DNA of 64,000 bases from an uncultured Sphaerochaeta sp. (GTDB taxonomy: Bacteria; Spirochaetota; Spirochaetia; Sphaerochaetales; Sphaerochaetaceae). The position numbers and the translations under genes are program-made. The stretch covers positions 2,728,001 through 2,792,000 of the forward strand of contig NZ_OY762555.1 of assembly GCF_963666015.1 (NCBI RefSeq). The letters run 5' to 3'. Shown here in pieces: positions 26,796 through 34,535 of this stretch (the first letter of the stretch is position 1; the number at the start of each line of letters is the position of its first letter). Under the pieces are notes generated by a model, which saw only the letters and a list, made by a program, of their open reading frames with translations, had not been told where the DNA came from and did not search any database.

Positions 26796-28232
26796 ATGGA
26801 AGTACCCAAACAGAACGTAAAAGACAGCCAACTTCAACTCGAAGGACTGTTTTCTGAGGATAGCCCGGAAGGCGAAGGTAGGAAAACAGCGTCTGTGTCT
26901 GTGAGGAAGAACCCAGAGGAAGGAAATCAACCAACGATCACTAGTGAAGAAGAGAGTCTCCTGACAAAGACACTGGACCACATTGTCAGTCTCCAGAATA
27001 TGCGGACAGCATTCATGAAGGTTGCGGGCAAGAAAGGAGCAGGCGGGGTAGATGGGATGAAGACTGAGGAACTCACTCAGTACCTCCAGAACAACTACAG
27101 CATGGTACGCCAGAGTCTATTGGAAGGGACGTACAAGCCACAGCCGGTACGGAGGGTGGAAATACCTAAAGATAACGGCAAGACAAGGGACCTTGGAATT
27201 CCGACTGTCATAGACAGGGGAATCCAGATGGCAATCGTGCAGGTACTCACAAGGATCTATGAACCGAAATTCAGTGAATCGAGTTTTGGTTTCAGACCCG
27301 GAAGGAGTGCACACGATGCATTGGAAAAGTGTATCGAGCATGCCCGTGAAGGATACGTATGGGTGGTGGATATGGACTTGGAGAAATTCTTTGACACCGT
27401 TCCCCAGAGCAGATTACTGCAACTGGTGAGCGAGACGATTAAGGATGGACGAGTCATATCTCTGCTGTACAAATACCTGAAAGGCGGAGTCATGGTCGAT
27501 GGCATCAGACAGGAAACGACCATCGGAGTACCTCAGGGTGGACCGTTGTCACCACTGTTGAGCAACATCATGCTGAACGAAAGTGACAGGGAACTTGAAA
27601 AGCGAGGTCATCGTTTCGTTCGGTATGCGGATGATATGATGATACTGTGTAAGAGTGAAAGGGCCGCATTAAGGGTGATGGAGAGTACCACGAAATTTCT
27701 TGAGAAGAAACTGAAGCTGAAAGTGAACAGGGAAAAGACCGTCGTTCGTAGAATTACCAACGACATAAAATTCCTTGGCTACGGATTCTACAGTAGTGGA
27801 GAGGTGAAACTGAAAGTCCATCCTCAAAGCTGGAAGAAACTGAGAACGAAACTGAAAGAGATTCTGAACAAGAACAACGGGTGGTCGTACGAATTCAGGA
27901 AGATGCGACTTGCATACCTTGTGAGAGGATGGGTGAACTATTTCCGACTGGCAAACGCTAAGCAGAGACTGTTACAGCTTGATGAATGGATTAGACACAA
28001 GATTCGGGCAGTGATTCTCAAAGCGAATTGGAGAGTACGGTCAAGATACCGGCTTTTCAGACAACAGGGCGTAAAACATGAGGAAGCACTCAGTGTAGCC
28101 AATGCGAGGCAAGGAACCTGGGCCCTGTCTGGATATTGGAAAGTGTCACGGTGGTTAAGTGTGGATGTGCTACGAGCACACGGATATCTCTTTTTCAGTG
28201 ATATGTATGGGAAATTACACCGAGTGATGTAA
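26796..28232 (+). CDS. Group II intron reverse transcriptase/maturase
   Basis: The 478-aa protein has the reverse transcriptase palm with GVPQGGPLSPLLSNI and the active site FVRYADDMMIL, followed by a maturase (X) domain with RLAYLVRGWVNYF and KVSRWL. It promotes intron splicing and retrohoming. There is no C-terminal HNH endonuclease, as in endonuclease-free intron lineages. ATG 26796 is preferred because GGAGG lies 8 nt upstream; ATG 26781 in the same frame is an alternative. No frameshift is seen. Confidence 0.92.
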   Translation: MEVPKQNVKDSQLQLEGLFSEDSPEGEGRKTASVSVRKNPEEGNQPTITSEEESLLTKTLDHIVSLQNMRTAFMKVAGKKGAGGVDGMKTEELTQYLQNNYSMVRQSLLEGTYKPQPVRRVEIPKDNGKTRDLGIPTVIDRGIQMAIVQVLTRIYEPKFSESSFGFRPGRSAHDALEKCIEHAREGYVWVVDMDLEKFFDTVPQSRLLQLVSETIKDGRVISLLYKYLKGGVMVDGIRQETTIGVPQGGPLSPLLSNIMLNESDRELEKRGHRFVRYADDMMILCKSERAALRVMESTTKFLEKKLKLKVNREKTVVRRITNDIKFLGYGFYSSGEVKLKVHPQSWKKLRTKLKEILNKNNGWSYEFRKMRLAYLVRGWVNYFRLANAKQRLLQLDEWIRHKIRAVILKANWRVRSRYRLFRQQGVKHEEALSVANARQGTWALSGYWKVSRWLSVDVLRAHGYLFFSDMYGKLHRVM

Positions 28233-28244
28233 GTAATTTCGGAA

Positions 28245-28320
28245 CCGCCCGGTACGGAACCGTATGCCGGGTGGTGTGGAAGGACGGAAGCTAGGGGGTG
28301 TTCCCTAGCTCCTCCTATCC
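28245..28320 (+). ncRNA. Group II intron domains V and VI
   Basis: Just after the maturase stop, CCGCCCGG..TACGGAACCGTA..CCGGGTGG folds into a compact hairpin with a GAAC-type loop, matching catalytic domain V. The next hairpin is built on GGAAGGACGG / CCTCCTATCC, capped by AGCTAGGG / CCCTAGCT, with an unpaired A, as expected for the branch point of domain VI. Confidence 0.65.
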
Positions 28321-28339
28321 GATTATAATAACGATGGCT

Positions 28340-29863
28340 TTACAGCTTTTTCAAGGTAAAATTTGCTACACAATGTCCCATATCTCCATATTTTTCTGCA
28401 AATGGGCATACAGCAATAAGGATTTCAGAATCATAGATATGATTAAGATCAGTTGATTGAATAGCCGTTCGTTCGCCATTATAGATATCGATCCATTCAC
28501 CTTCTACTGTATACTCTTTGGAATCTACAAGGACGCCGAACCTTCCCCGTTTATCCGTGAGCAAAAGGAACTTCGGTTCATTGATATGTTGGGCACAAGC
28601 AATGATAGTCCTGATCATCGTGTTGGTTTCAGGTACTGCTGTATAGTTCCACCAGTCAAAGGAGTCAAAGAATCGCGAAAGGAATGCAAATCCAGCATAT
28701 CCAAGAGGCGTATCATCAGGACGAATGACATCCCATGCCGTGAAAGTATAATAATAGCACACTGGAGAACCTGCGATAGCCAGTTCCCAGCTAGCAAGAA
28801 TATTCTGTTTATGGCTATGTGCTTCCTGGAATGTTTTATCCTCGATATCCTTACCGCTTTCATAGGTGTACTCAGAGGTAAAAACAGGCTTATTGTTCTT
28901 TTCTATCTCGCGAAGTGTTTTTGTATAAATATCGTGATGTACTTGCATTGTATAAAAATCCAATAGAGTGTCAAATGAACGATCGTATTGGATGAGTTTG
29001 TCATCATGTACCGTTAAGAGCCTTTTATAGGAATCTTCCTCCCTGATAAGCTCTAGCATCTTTCGAATATGTCCTTTGTCAATTCTTAAATAAGCTTCTT
29101 TGCAATAATCCCATACAATATTGGGATATGCTTGGTATCTACGAACCAGATAAGAAATATATTCTGTTTCTTCAGCCGAACCTGCTCTAGGATAGGCATT
29201 ACACTTATTCCAAACAAATAAATAGAGATGAGCTGTAATATCCAATTCATACATGAAATTCAACAGACCATCGAACTGTTCATAGAACGCTGGGTTCGTG
29301 ATTGAAAAATCAGGATCATCATTGCTTCCTCCCCAATTATAAATTGGTGGCGGTACCAACCTTCCCGGGGTCTTGGGGTCCGTCCAGAAGCATTCATGTG
29401 CATATACGTTCATTGCGATTGTATTGAAGCGATATTCCTTGATTTTCAGCAAGAAATCCCTGGCCTTCTTTTCATCTGACATCCAAAGGGCGAATAGCCA
29501 GTTGCATTCATACATGCTTATAAAATAAGGCTTTGTGTTTTTGGTGAAAATCGGTCGTACCTGAGAAGAGGTGACTTCTATGGGGTATCTGGTACCGGAT
29601 GAGACCTCACAGGTTAAGGTTCCCTCCTCAATTGGCAGTTCGCTCCATTTCGCTGTAATTACGTATTGCCAATCCCCCTGTAGATGAAGTGAGTATCGAA
29701 CCATCCCCTGATTCGCTTGTATGATGAACCCTTTCACAGAAAGTTTCGTATTTGTTGAACCATGTTTTAGTTCAATTGCGAATTGTCTCGATTGTGAATC
29801 AATGTTTGTGGGAATAGTGACAGGGATATCATATGGTTTGTTCAGTGTTACAATTGTATGCAT
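28340..29863 (-). CDS. DUF5060/DUF4038-type putative glycoside hydrolase
   Basis: The 507-aa protein has an N-terminal beta domain (about residues 1-100) and a TIM barrel starting at YFISMYECNWLFALW, the layout of DUF5060-DUF4038 proteins related to GH140 apiosidase-like enzymes. Candidate catalytic acids are the glutamate of DYCKEAYLR and that of FTSEYTYE. No signal peptide is present, so it is cytoplasmic and acts on an imported glycoside. GGAGG precedes the ATG. It is the last gene of the GntR-controlled TRAP operon, 13 nt after DctM, which implies an acidic glycoside as substrate. Confidence 0.75.
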   Translation of the reverse strand: MHTIVTLNKPYDIPVTIPTNIDSQSRQFAIELKHGSTNTKLSVKGFIIQANQGMVRYSLHLQGDWQYVITAKWSELPIEEGTLTCEVSSGTRYPIEVTSSQVRPIFTKNTKPYFISMYECNWLFALWMSDEKKARDFLLKIKEYRFNTIAMNVYAHECFWTDPKTPGRLVPPPIYNWGGSNDDPDFSITNPAFYEQFDGLLNFMYELDITAHLYLFVWNKCNAYPRAGSAEETEYISYLVRRYQAYPNIVWDYCKEAYLRIDKGHIRKMLELIREEDSYKRLLTVHDDKLIQYDRSFDTLLDFYTMQVHHDIYTKTLREIEKNNKPVFTSEYTYESGKDIEDKTFQEAHSHKQNILASWELAIAGSPVCYYYTFTAWDVIRPDDTPLGYAGFAFLSRFFDSFDWWNYTAVPETNTMIRTIIACAQHINEPKFLLLTDKRGRFGVLVDSKEYTVEGEWIDIYNGERTAIQSTDLNHIYDSEILIAVCPFAEKYGDMGHCVANFTLKKL

Positions 29864-29876
29864 GAGAGACCTCCAA

Positions 29877-31169
29877 TTAGAATTGATTTGGTAATAGCAG
29901 GACTATATCCGGGATGTATGTGATTAGGAATAAAACGATGAGCATCACAGCAACCATCGGAAGTATTTCCTTAATGACCTTAAGTAACGATACTCCAGAA
30001 ATTGCCGATATAACGAAAAGCAAGCCCCCATAAGGAGGAGTGGAAAGACCAATCATGATATTCAGAACAATCACAACTCCAAGATGGACCAGGTCGATTC
30101 CTAAGGATTGAGCTGTAGGAATGATGATCGGAACGAAAACCACAACTACTACAATTGCATTGCAAAAACAACCCAGAATCAAAAATGCAATATTTATGAC
30201 GAACAGGAAAAGATACTTATTGGTTGTAAAATCGAGCAAAAGCTGTGATACAAGAAATGGTATCTTCTCGTAGGTGATTATATAGGAGAATGGGAATGCA
30301 GCTCCCAGCAATAGCGCTGTGATTCCTGTCATCTTTGCAGAATTTATGAGGATTTTCCTCAATTCACCCCAACCCAATGATTTATAGAGGAAAATCGACA
30401 CAAACAAGGCCCACACACCAGCTAGTGCACCTGCTTCAGTTGCGGTAACAATTCCCGTATAAATTCCAGTCAGGAGAATAACAGGCACAAGCAACGCTGG
30501 AAGACTTCTTACTGTCAGGGACAGCCATCCAAGCAACGTAATCTCGATTCTTTCACTCGGATAATTTCTTTTTTTGGCAATAAATGCCACATATGCCATC
30601 AATGCAACAGCTAATAGCAATCCCGGTAATATACCACCAAGAAACAAGGATCCAACTGAGACACCGGCTGTAGTGGCATATAGGACCATTGGGATGCTTG
30701 GTGGAAAGATTGGTCCTATCGTTGCAGAAGCTGCGGTTATAGCACAGGAAAACCCATCATCATACCCGCTTTCACGCATGGTCTCTATTTCCATCATGCC
30801 TAATCCGGCAACATCCGCATTAGCTGCTCCTGTCATTCCTGAGAAGATAAGGGAAGCAAGGACGTTCACATGCCCAAGTCCTCCTTTCCATCTTCCTACA
30901 ATTGTCTGTGCCCAGTAGAAGAGTTTCTCTGTAACTTTGCCGCTGTTCATGATATTTGCAGAGAAGATGAACATTGGAATGGCAATCATCACATATTGTA
31001 CATAGATCTGTGAGCTAAATAGATTCGCAACCAAGTCAACCGAAGCAGCATTGCCCGGTTTCAAGATAAAATAGGCGATTGACGCTACCATCATTCCTAT
31101 ACCAATCGGCAGTTTAATGACGAAGCCGACAACAAATAAGATTATGAAAACAGTTAATGGTAAATTCAT
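29877..31169 (-). CDS. TRAP transporter large permease (DctM type)
   Basis: The 430-aa polytopic protein shows ASLIFSGMTGAANADVAGLG, GPIFPPSIPMVLYAT and TATEAGALAG, all DctM signatures, with about 12 membrane spans. It starts 2 nt after the DctQ stop and is followed by the glycoside hydrolase gene. It is the translocation subunit of the second TRAP system in the window and resembles the 24795 gene closely enough to suggest a shared origin. Confidence 0.93.
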   Translation of the reverse strand: MNLPLTVFIILFVVGFVIKLPIGIGMMVASIAYFILKPGNAASVDLVANLFSSQIYVQYVMIAIPMFIFSANIMNSGKVTEKLFYWAQTIVGRWKGGLGHVNVLASLIFSGMTGAANADVAGLGMMEIETMRESGYDDGFSCAITAASATIGPIFPPSIPMVLYATTAGVSVGSLFLGGILPGLLLAVALMAYVAFIAKKRNYPSERIEITLLGWLSLTVRSLPALLVPVILLTGIYTGIVTATEAGALAGVWALFVSIFLYKSLGWGELRKILINSAKMTGITALLLGAAFPFSYIITYEKIPFLVSQLLLDFTTNKYLFLFVINIAFLILGCFCNAIVVVVVFVPIIIPTAQSLGIDLVHLGVVIVLNIMIGLSTPPYGGLLFVISAISGVSLLKVIKEILPMVAVMLIVLFLITYIPDIVLLLPNQF

Positions 31170-31171
31170 TT

Positions 31172-31678
31172 TTATACCGTCCGTTGACTTATAGAAACAA
31201 GTCGATTGATGCTTACAATCAATTTTCTCGAATATTGGTAGATCATGCTAATAAGAAAATAGAGATACACAGAGAAGATCATGCCTTTCCTCAATGGAAG
31301 GGAATCAGATATTTCATAGTTCATGAAGATGATGTAATCCAAGGAAGGAAAAAAGGAGATGGAAAACGTCGATACAACCAGTACACTACCTATGATGTCA
31401 AATACACACTTTCGTTTCTCACTGCCCCCCAAATAGACCGAATCAAACTTTACATTTTCATCGGTACGATTTGCATAACAACAACCAAAAATGGTTATCC
31501 AAAGAAATAGCAATAAGGAAAGTTCATGCCCCCAGAGAATCGCTTTAAAAAAATATCTGAAGACAACATTGATGATAAATACAATGAATAATGCTGTAAA
31601 CAACAAGGATGATACATGCTTTTCAATGAATGCCATTGTCGAATCTATGCTATCAAAGATTTTTATGAGAGGTTTCAT
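31172..31678 (-). CDS. TRAP transporter small permease (DctQ type)
   Basis: The 168-aa protein has four hydrophobic segments, with LLFTALFIVFIINVVFRYFF first and the conserved WGHELSLLLFLWITIFGCC next. GGAGGAAGG precedes the ATG. It lies between the DctP gene (with a hairpin in the gap) and DctM, the normal order. It forms the membrane complex with DctM. Confidence 0.87.
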   Translation of the reverse strand: MKPLIKIFDSIDSTMAFIEKHVSSLLFTALFIVFIINVVFRYFFKAILWGHELSLLLFLWITIFGCCYANRTDENVKFDSVYLGGSEKRKCVFDIIGSVLVVSTFSISFFPSLDYIIFMNYEISDSLPLRKGMIFSVYLYFLISMIYQYSRKLIVSINRLVSISQRTV

Positions 31679-31701
31679 ATCCTTCCTCCAAGTAATTATT
31701 A

Positions 31702-31729
31702 CATGGGACAGCTATATGCATGTCCCATG
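31702..31729 (-). terminator. Intercistronic hairpin between dctP and dctQ
   Basis: CATGGGACA (31702-31710) pairs with TGTCCCATG (31721-31729) around a 10-nt loop in the 73-nt gap. There is no U-run. It has the same placement as the hairpins at 3549, 24236 and 57379. Confidence 0.6.
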
Positions 31730-31751
31730 CAGAATATGTAGATTACTCCGA

Positions 31752-32765
31752 TCAATAATTCTTGAGAGCGTCGTAAATCTCCCAGTCCCAGTTTTTCGAT
31801 TCATCTGTCATGTTCCGATAGAAATTCTCGGCGTAATCTATGAATGCCTTTTTGTTCGGAGTTACGATGCGTATACCTTTCTGTTCAAACTCTTCCTTAA
31901 GAGACTGTTCAGTCGCAAGGAAACTATTGGTAGTGAAGTCACATCCAATTTGTGATGCTTCCCGGATCCATTCCTTTTGCTGGTCACTGAATTGATTCCA
32001 TCGTTTGGCATTGACCGCTAGATGCAAATTCCAAACCACATGCTCTGTAAGCACCAATTGGTCGATGACTTCATCAAACGAATTGGCCTTCGTGGTCGGT
32101 AGAGCATTGTCCTGACCATCTACCACACCGGTCTTCAGAGCCATGAAAACCTCATTCAATGCAATCGGGACTGGATTCGCGCCCAATGCTCCAGCGAGAG
32201 CAGCCCAAGACGATCCTCCGGGCATTCTGAGCGTAACATTCTTGAGATCCTCAGGGGTTTTTATATCAGGAAGTTTCTTAGCAAGGCTAACCTGTCTGGT
32301 ACCTACATAGGCTGTTCCTACGATTGTAAGTCCAATTTTTTCCTCAATTTCATCGAAAATCTTCTGCCCAACTTCTCCATTATAAAAGTCTTGAGCATGT
32401 TGTGCGTCTCTGAAAAGGTAGGCTGCCTGGAACATCCCAAGGTACGGAATCTCTGGCATGGTGCCCATAGAATATCCAGCAAAATCGATTTTACCAGATC
32501 TGATAGCTCCTAAAAGATTGGATGCATTATAGAGTTGTCCACCAAAATAGCAGTCAACTATCATGGTTCCGCCAGACAACTTTTTCAGTTCCTCTGCGAA
32601 TACAGCGAGTCCTTGAGCCCATGGATCAGAAGCGGGATTCGCTATTGCAAGGGTCAATTGCGTTACCTCTGCGGCTTTTCCATCTGTTTTTTCTGACTGC
32701 CCGTTTGCAAACAGCATGGGAATCATCAATAAAGAAATAATCAAGATACACGTGATTTTTTTCAT
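31752..32765 (-). CDS. TRAP transporter solute-binding protein (DctP type)
   Basis: The 337-aa periplasmic protein has a signal peptide (MKKITCILIISLLMIPMLF, then ANG). The ligand site segment VTLRMPGGSSWAALAGALGA carries the carboxylate-binding arginine, and GVVDGQDNALPTT follows. AAAAGGAGAAAGG precedes the ATG. It is the first gene of an operon driven by a promoter with a GntR palindrome in its spacer. The neighbouring sulfatase and glycoside hydrolase suggest a sulfated or uronic-acid glycoside. Confidence 0.92.
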   Translation of the reverse strand: MKKITCILIISLLMIPMLFANGQSEKTDGKAAEVTQLTLAIANPASDPWAQGLAVFAEELKKLSGGTMIVDCYFGGQLYNASNLLGAIRSGKIDFAGYSMGTMPEIPYLGMFQAAYLFRDAQHAQDFYNGEVGQKIFDEIEEKIGLTIVGTAYVGTRQVSLAKKLPDIKTPEDLKNVTLRMPGGSSWAALAGALGANPVPIALNEVFMALKTGVVDGQDNALPTTKANSFDEVIDQLVLTEHVVWNLHLAVNAKRWNQFSDQQKEWIREASQIGCDFTTNSFLATEQSLKEEFEQKGIRIVTPNKKAFIDYAENFYRNMTDESKNWDWEIYDALKNY

Positions 32766-32796
32766 CGCCTTTCTCCTTTTGTGAAATGGTGATTAA

Positions 32797-32825
32797 ATCA
32801 TATAATCGATTATTGAATCTGTAAA
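32797..32825 (-). promoter_or_regulatory. TRAP operon promoter with palindromic operator in the spacer
   Basis: On the minus strand TTTACA (32820-32825), 17 nt, TATGAT (32797-32802). The spacer holds ATAATCGATTAT (32802-32813), a perfect 12-bp palindrome. Start of transcription would fall near 32790, about 25 nt before the ATG. Related ATCGAT cores lie upstream at 32832-32839 and 32907-32914. Confidence 0.75.
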
Positions 32826-32970
32826 GAAAAAAATCGATTAATTGTATAAATGATATAACTAACACTATTATAATAATTTATAGAGAAATATGTTGTAATT
32901 AGTATTTATCGATAGTCGATTATAATTTACTCGTAGTCGAATAATTTGATATTAGTATGAGTTAAGGCTT

Positions 32971-33624
32971 TCACTGATTGGCATGTGCAGTATCGCTATA
33001 GTACCGCATGTGTTCATGAGCCATAAGCATTTCCTTGAATAAATGAATATTCTCACTTGAATAATAACTTACAAGATATAGATGATTGTCATACTGACGT
33101 TGTGGCGTACGCCATTTAAGCCTCATGGCCATCAGTATATGAAGTTTGGTGTAGATACGCTTCCAAGTCGAAATTATTACATTGCTATTGGACTGTAAGA
33201 TCAGATGGTAATGGAAATCCATATCAAGCTTAACAAGGAGATCATTATCATTCTTTTCCTCTGCTATCTTCATTTTATTAACGATTTTCATGAATTCGGA
33301 TCTTGTCTTCTCTGTCATTCGGGGAACCGAATAGTCCACAGCCAATTGCTCGAGAAGAATCCTGAGTGAGTTCAATTCCGAAAGTTCCTTATCATTGAAT
33401 TGACCAATACGGGTGCCCTTAAAATTCTCATTCACTAAAATGTCATCGGCTATCAATTCCCGTATACCTTCCCTCACTGGAGATCTACTCAGGTTCAATT
33501 CACTGCACAATTTTGATTCATTGACCTTATCTCCCTCTTTCAGTGTGCCATCAAGAATTTTCGATACGATGTACTGGCGCACGGAAGAGCATAGGGTATT
33601 TTTTTCTGGGCTATCTGTTGACAT
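32971..33624 (-). CDS. GntR-family regulator (FadR/FCD subfamily)
   Basis: The 217-aa protein has the GntR winged helix (QYIVSKILDGTLKEGDKVNE, SRSPVREGIRELIADDIL) and an all-helical FCD effector domain with the metal-type residues DMDFHYHLI. FCD members sense organic acids. ATG 33624 is chosen because AAAGGAGCC precedes it; the longer frame starts inside the promoter -10 element. It probably binds the ATAATCGATTAT palindromes at its own promoter and at the TRAP promoter; this is inferred from their placement. Confidence 0.9.
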   Translation of the reverse strand: MSTDSPEKNTLCSSVRQYIVSKILDGTLKEGDKVNESKLCSELNLSRSPVREGIRELIADDILVNENFKGTRIGQFNDKELSELNSLRILLEQLAVDYSVPRMTEKTRSEFMKIVNKMKIAEEKNDNDLLVKLDMDFHYHLILQSNSNVIISTWKRIYTKLHILMAMRLKWRTPQRQYDNHLYLVSYYSSENIHLFKEMLMAHEHMRYYSDTAHANQ

Positions 33625-33653
33625 GTTAAGGGCTCCTTTGTGAGATGTGACCA

Positions 33654-33697
33654 ATTGTAATGCCAGTTTGAGAAACGGTCAATAAATAATCGATTAT
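33654..33697 (-). promoter_or_regulatory. gntR promoter and adjacent palindrome
   Basis: TTGACC (33677-33682), 17 nt, TACAAT (33654-33659) read on the minus strand. The palindrome ATAATCGATTAT lies at 33686-33697, 3 bp upstream of the -35 box. It is the same 12-bp sequence as in the TRAP promoter spacer. Confidence 0.7.
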
Positions 33698-33721
33698 CAT
33701 GTCTGTGACTTGGTTTTTTTG

Positions 33722-33750
33722 TTGACAAATTCATATATGGATTATAGTAT
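33722..33750 (+). promoter_or_regulatory. iclR promoter
   Basis: TTGACA (33722-33727), 17 nt, TAGTAT (33745-33750); an alternative TATAGT sits at 33743 with 15-nt spacing. The predicted start site coincides with the ATG at 33758, so the transcript may be leaderless. The shared palindrome lies 24 bp upstream of the -35 box. Confidence 0.55.
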
Positions 33751-33757
33751 ATCAAAT

Positions 33758-34489
33758 ATGAATAATCCAGGAACACGTATTGCCCTTCAGATCTTGAAAA
33801 AACTCTTATTCGAAAGCAGCGATACAGATAAAGCCCTTACAATTAGTGATTTTGCCAATACAGATTTCAGTCTGAGTACGACACAACGAACACTACGATT
33901 GTTGGAGGAAGAGGGATGGATTACAAAAAGTCCTGAAGGGGGGGTCAAATTTTCGAGGGAGATGCAAACATTGTTTTGCACCTATACCTCATCCAATTAC
34001 TCTGCGATTTACGCAAAAGCACATGTAAAAGACTTAGCCCAACGTAGTGGGGAAAGTGCCGCGTTTGCTGTCTGGCAAGGAGATGGGATTGCTTTCTCTA
34101 CCACCTATGAGATGGCCGATTCGTTTCACTATATACCTACCGGCCAGATCAATCGATATAATCATCATAATGCCTTTAATATCACCTGTATGGCGTATCT
34201 CGACCAGAAGCAACGAGAGGAGCTATTCCTCAAGAAACAGGAACCCGTATTAATAACAAGCCTTGAAGAGCTCGAGAGTATCGTATCTCAGATACGGGAA
34301 ACAGAATGTTTTTTCTGGGAAGATATTGTCACTAGAATTACAGCACCGGTTTTCTATCCTGGTAAGCAATTGGCCGGTGTCATCGGAATATCATTTTTTA
34401 AAACAACGTACACAGAAAAAGATTTGGATTTACTTAAAGCGCATGTAGTACAGAGCGCATTACGCATTACAAAGATACTTCAATCTTGA
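33758..34489 (+). CDS. IclR-family regulator
   Basis: The 243-aa protein has an N-terminal winged helix (GTRIALQILKKLL, STTQRTLRLLEEEGWI) and a C-terminal IclR effector domain (residues about 85-240). ATG 33758 begins the conserved region; a TTG at 33710 lies in the promoter and is rejected, and ATG 33737 is possible. It is co-directional with, and 46 nt from, the sulfatase gene, so the two probably form an operon. IclR proteins usually sense small acids or aromatic compounds. Confidence 0.85.
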   Translation: MNNPGTRIALQILKKLLFESSDTDKALTISDFANTDFSLSTTQRTLRLLEEEGWITKSPEGGVKFSREMQTLFCTYTSSNYSAIYAKAHVKDLAQRSGESAAFAVWQGDGIAFSTTYEMADSFHYIPTGQINRYNHHNAFNITCMAYLDQKQREELFLKKQEPVLITSLEELESIVSQIRETECFFWEDIVTRITAPVFYPGKQLAGVIGISFFKTTYTEKDLDLLKAHVVQSALRITKILQS

Positions 34490-34535
34490 GTGAAAGCAAT
34501 CTTTGTAGCATAAGAGTATTTAGGAGAAATAGATA

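Larger units (their letters stand above)
26386..28323 (+). mobile_element. Group II intron with maturase
   Basis: The element opens with GTGCGCCGAGCATGG, the expected GUGYG intron start, followed by a GGAGGTGAAAGTTCTCT block seen in domain I of bacterial introns. It contains an intact reverse transcriptase/maturase gene and ends with domain V- and VI-like hairpins and CTATCCGAT. The 5' boundary is secure within a base or two; the 3' boundary (28323) is estimated from domain VI. It sits 6 nt after a terminator stem, an insertion habit known for group IIC introns. It lies antisense to the DUF4038/TRAP operon. The boundaries look intact, so it may be active. Confidence 0.85.

Noticed and set aside
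32881..32970. Additional TCGAT/TCGAA half-sites upstream of the TRAP promoter
   Set aside because: They resemble half of the GntR palindrome, but in such AT-rich DNA single half-sites are expected by chance.
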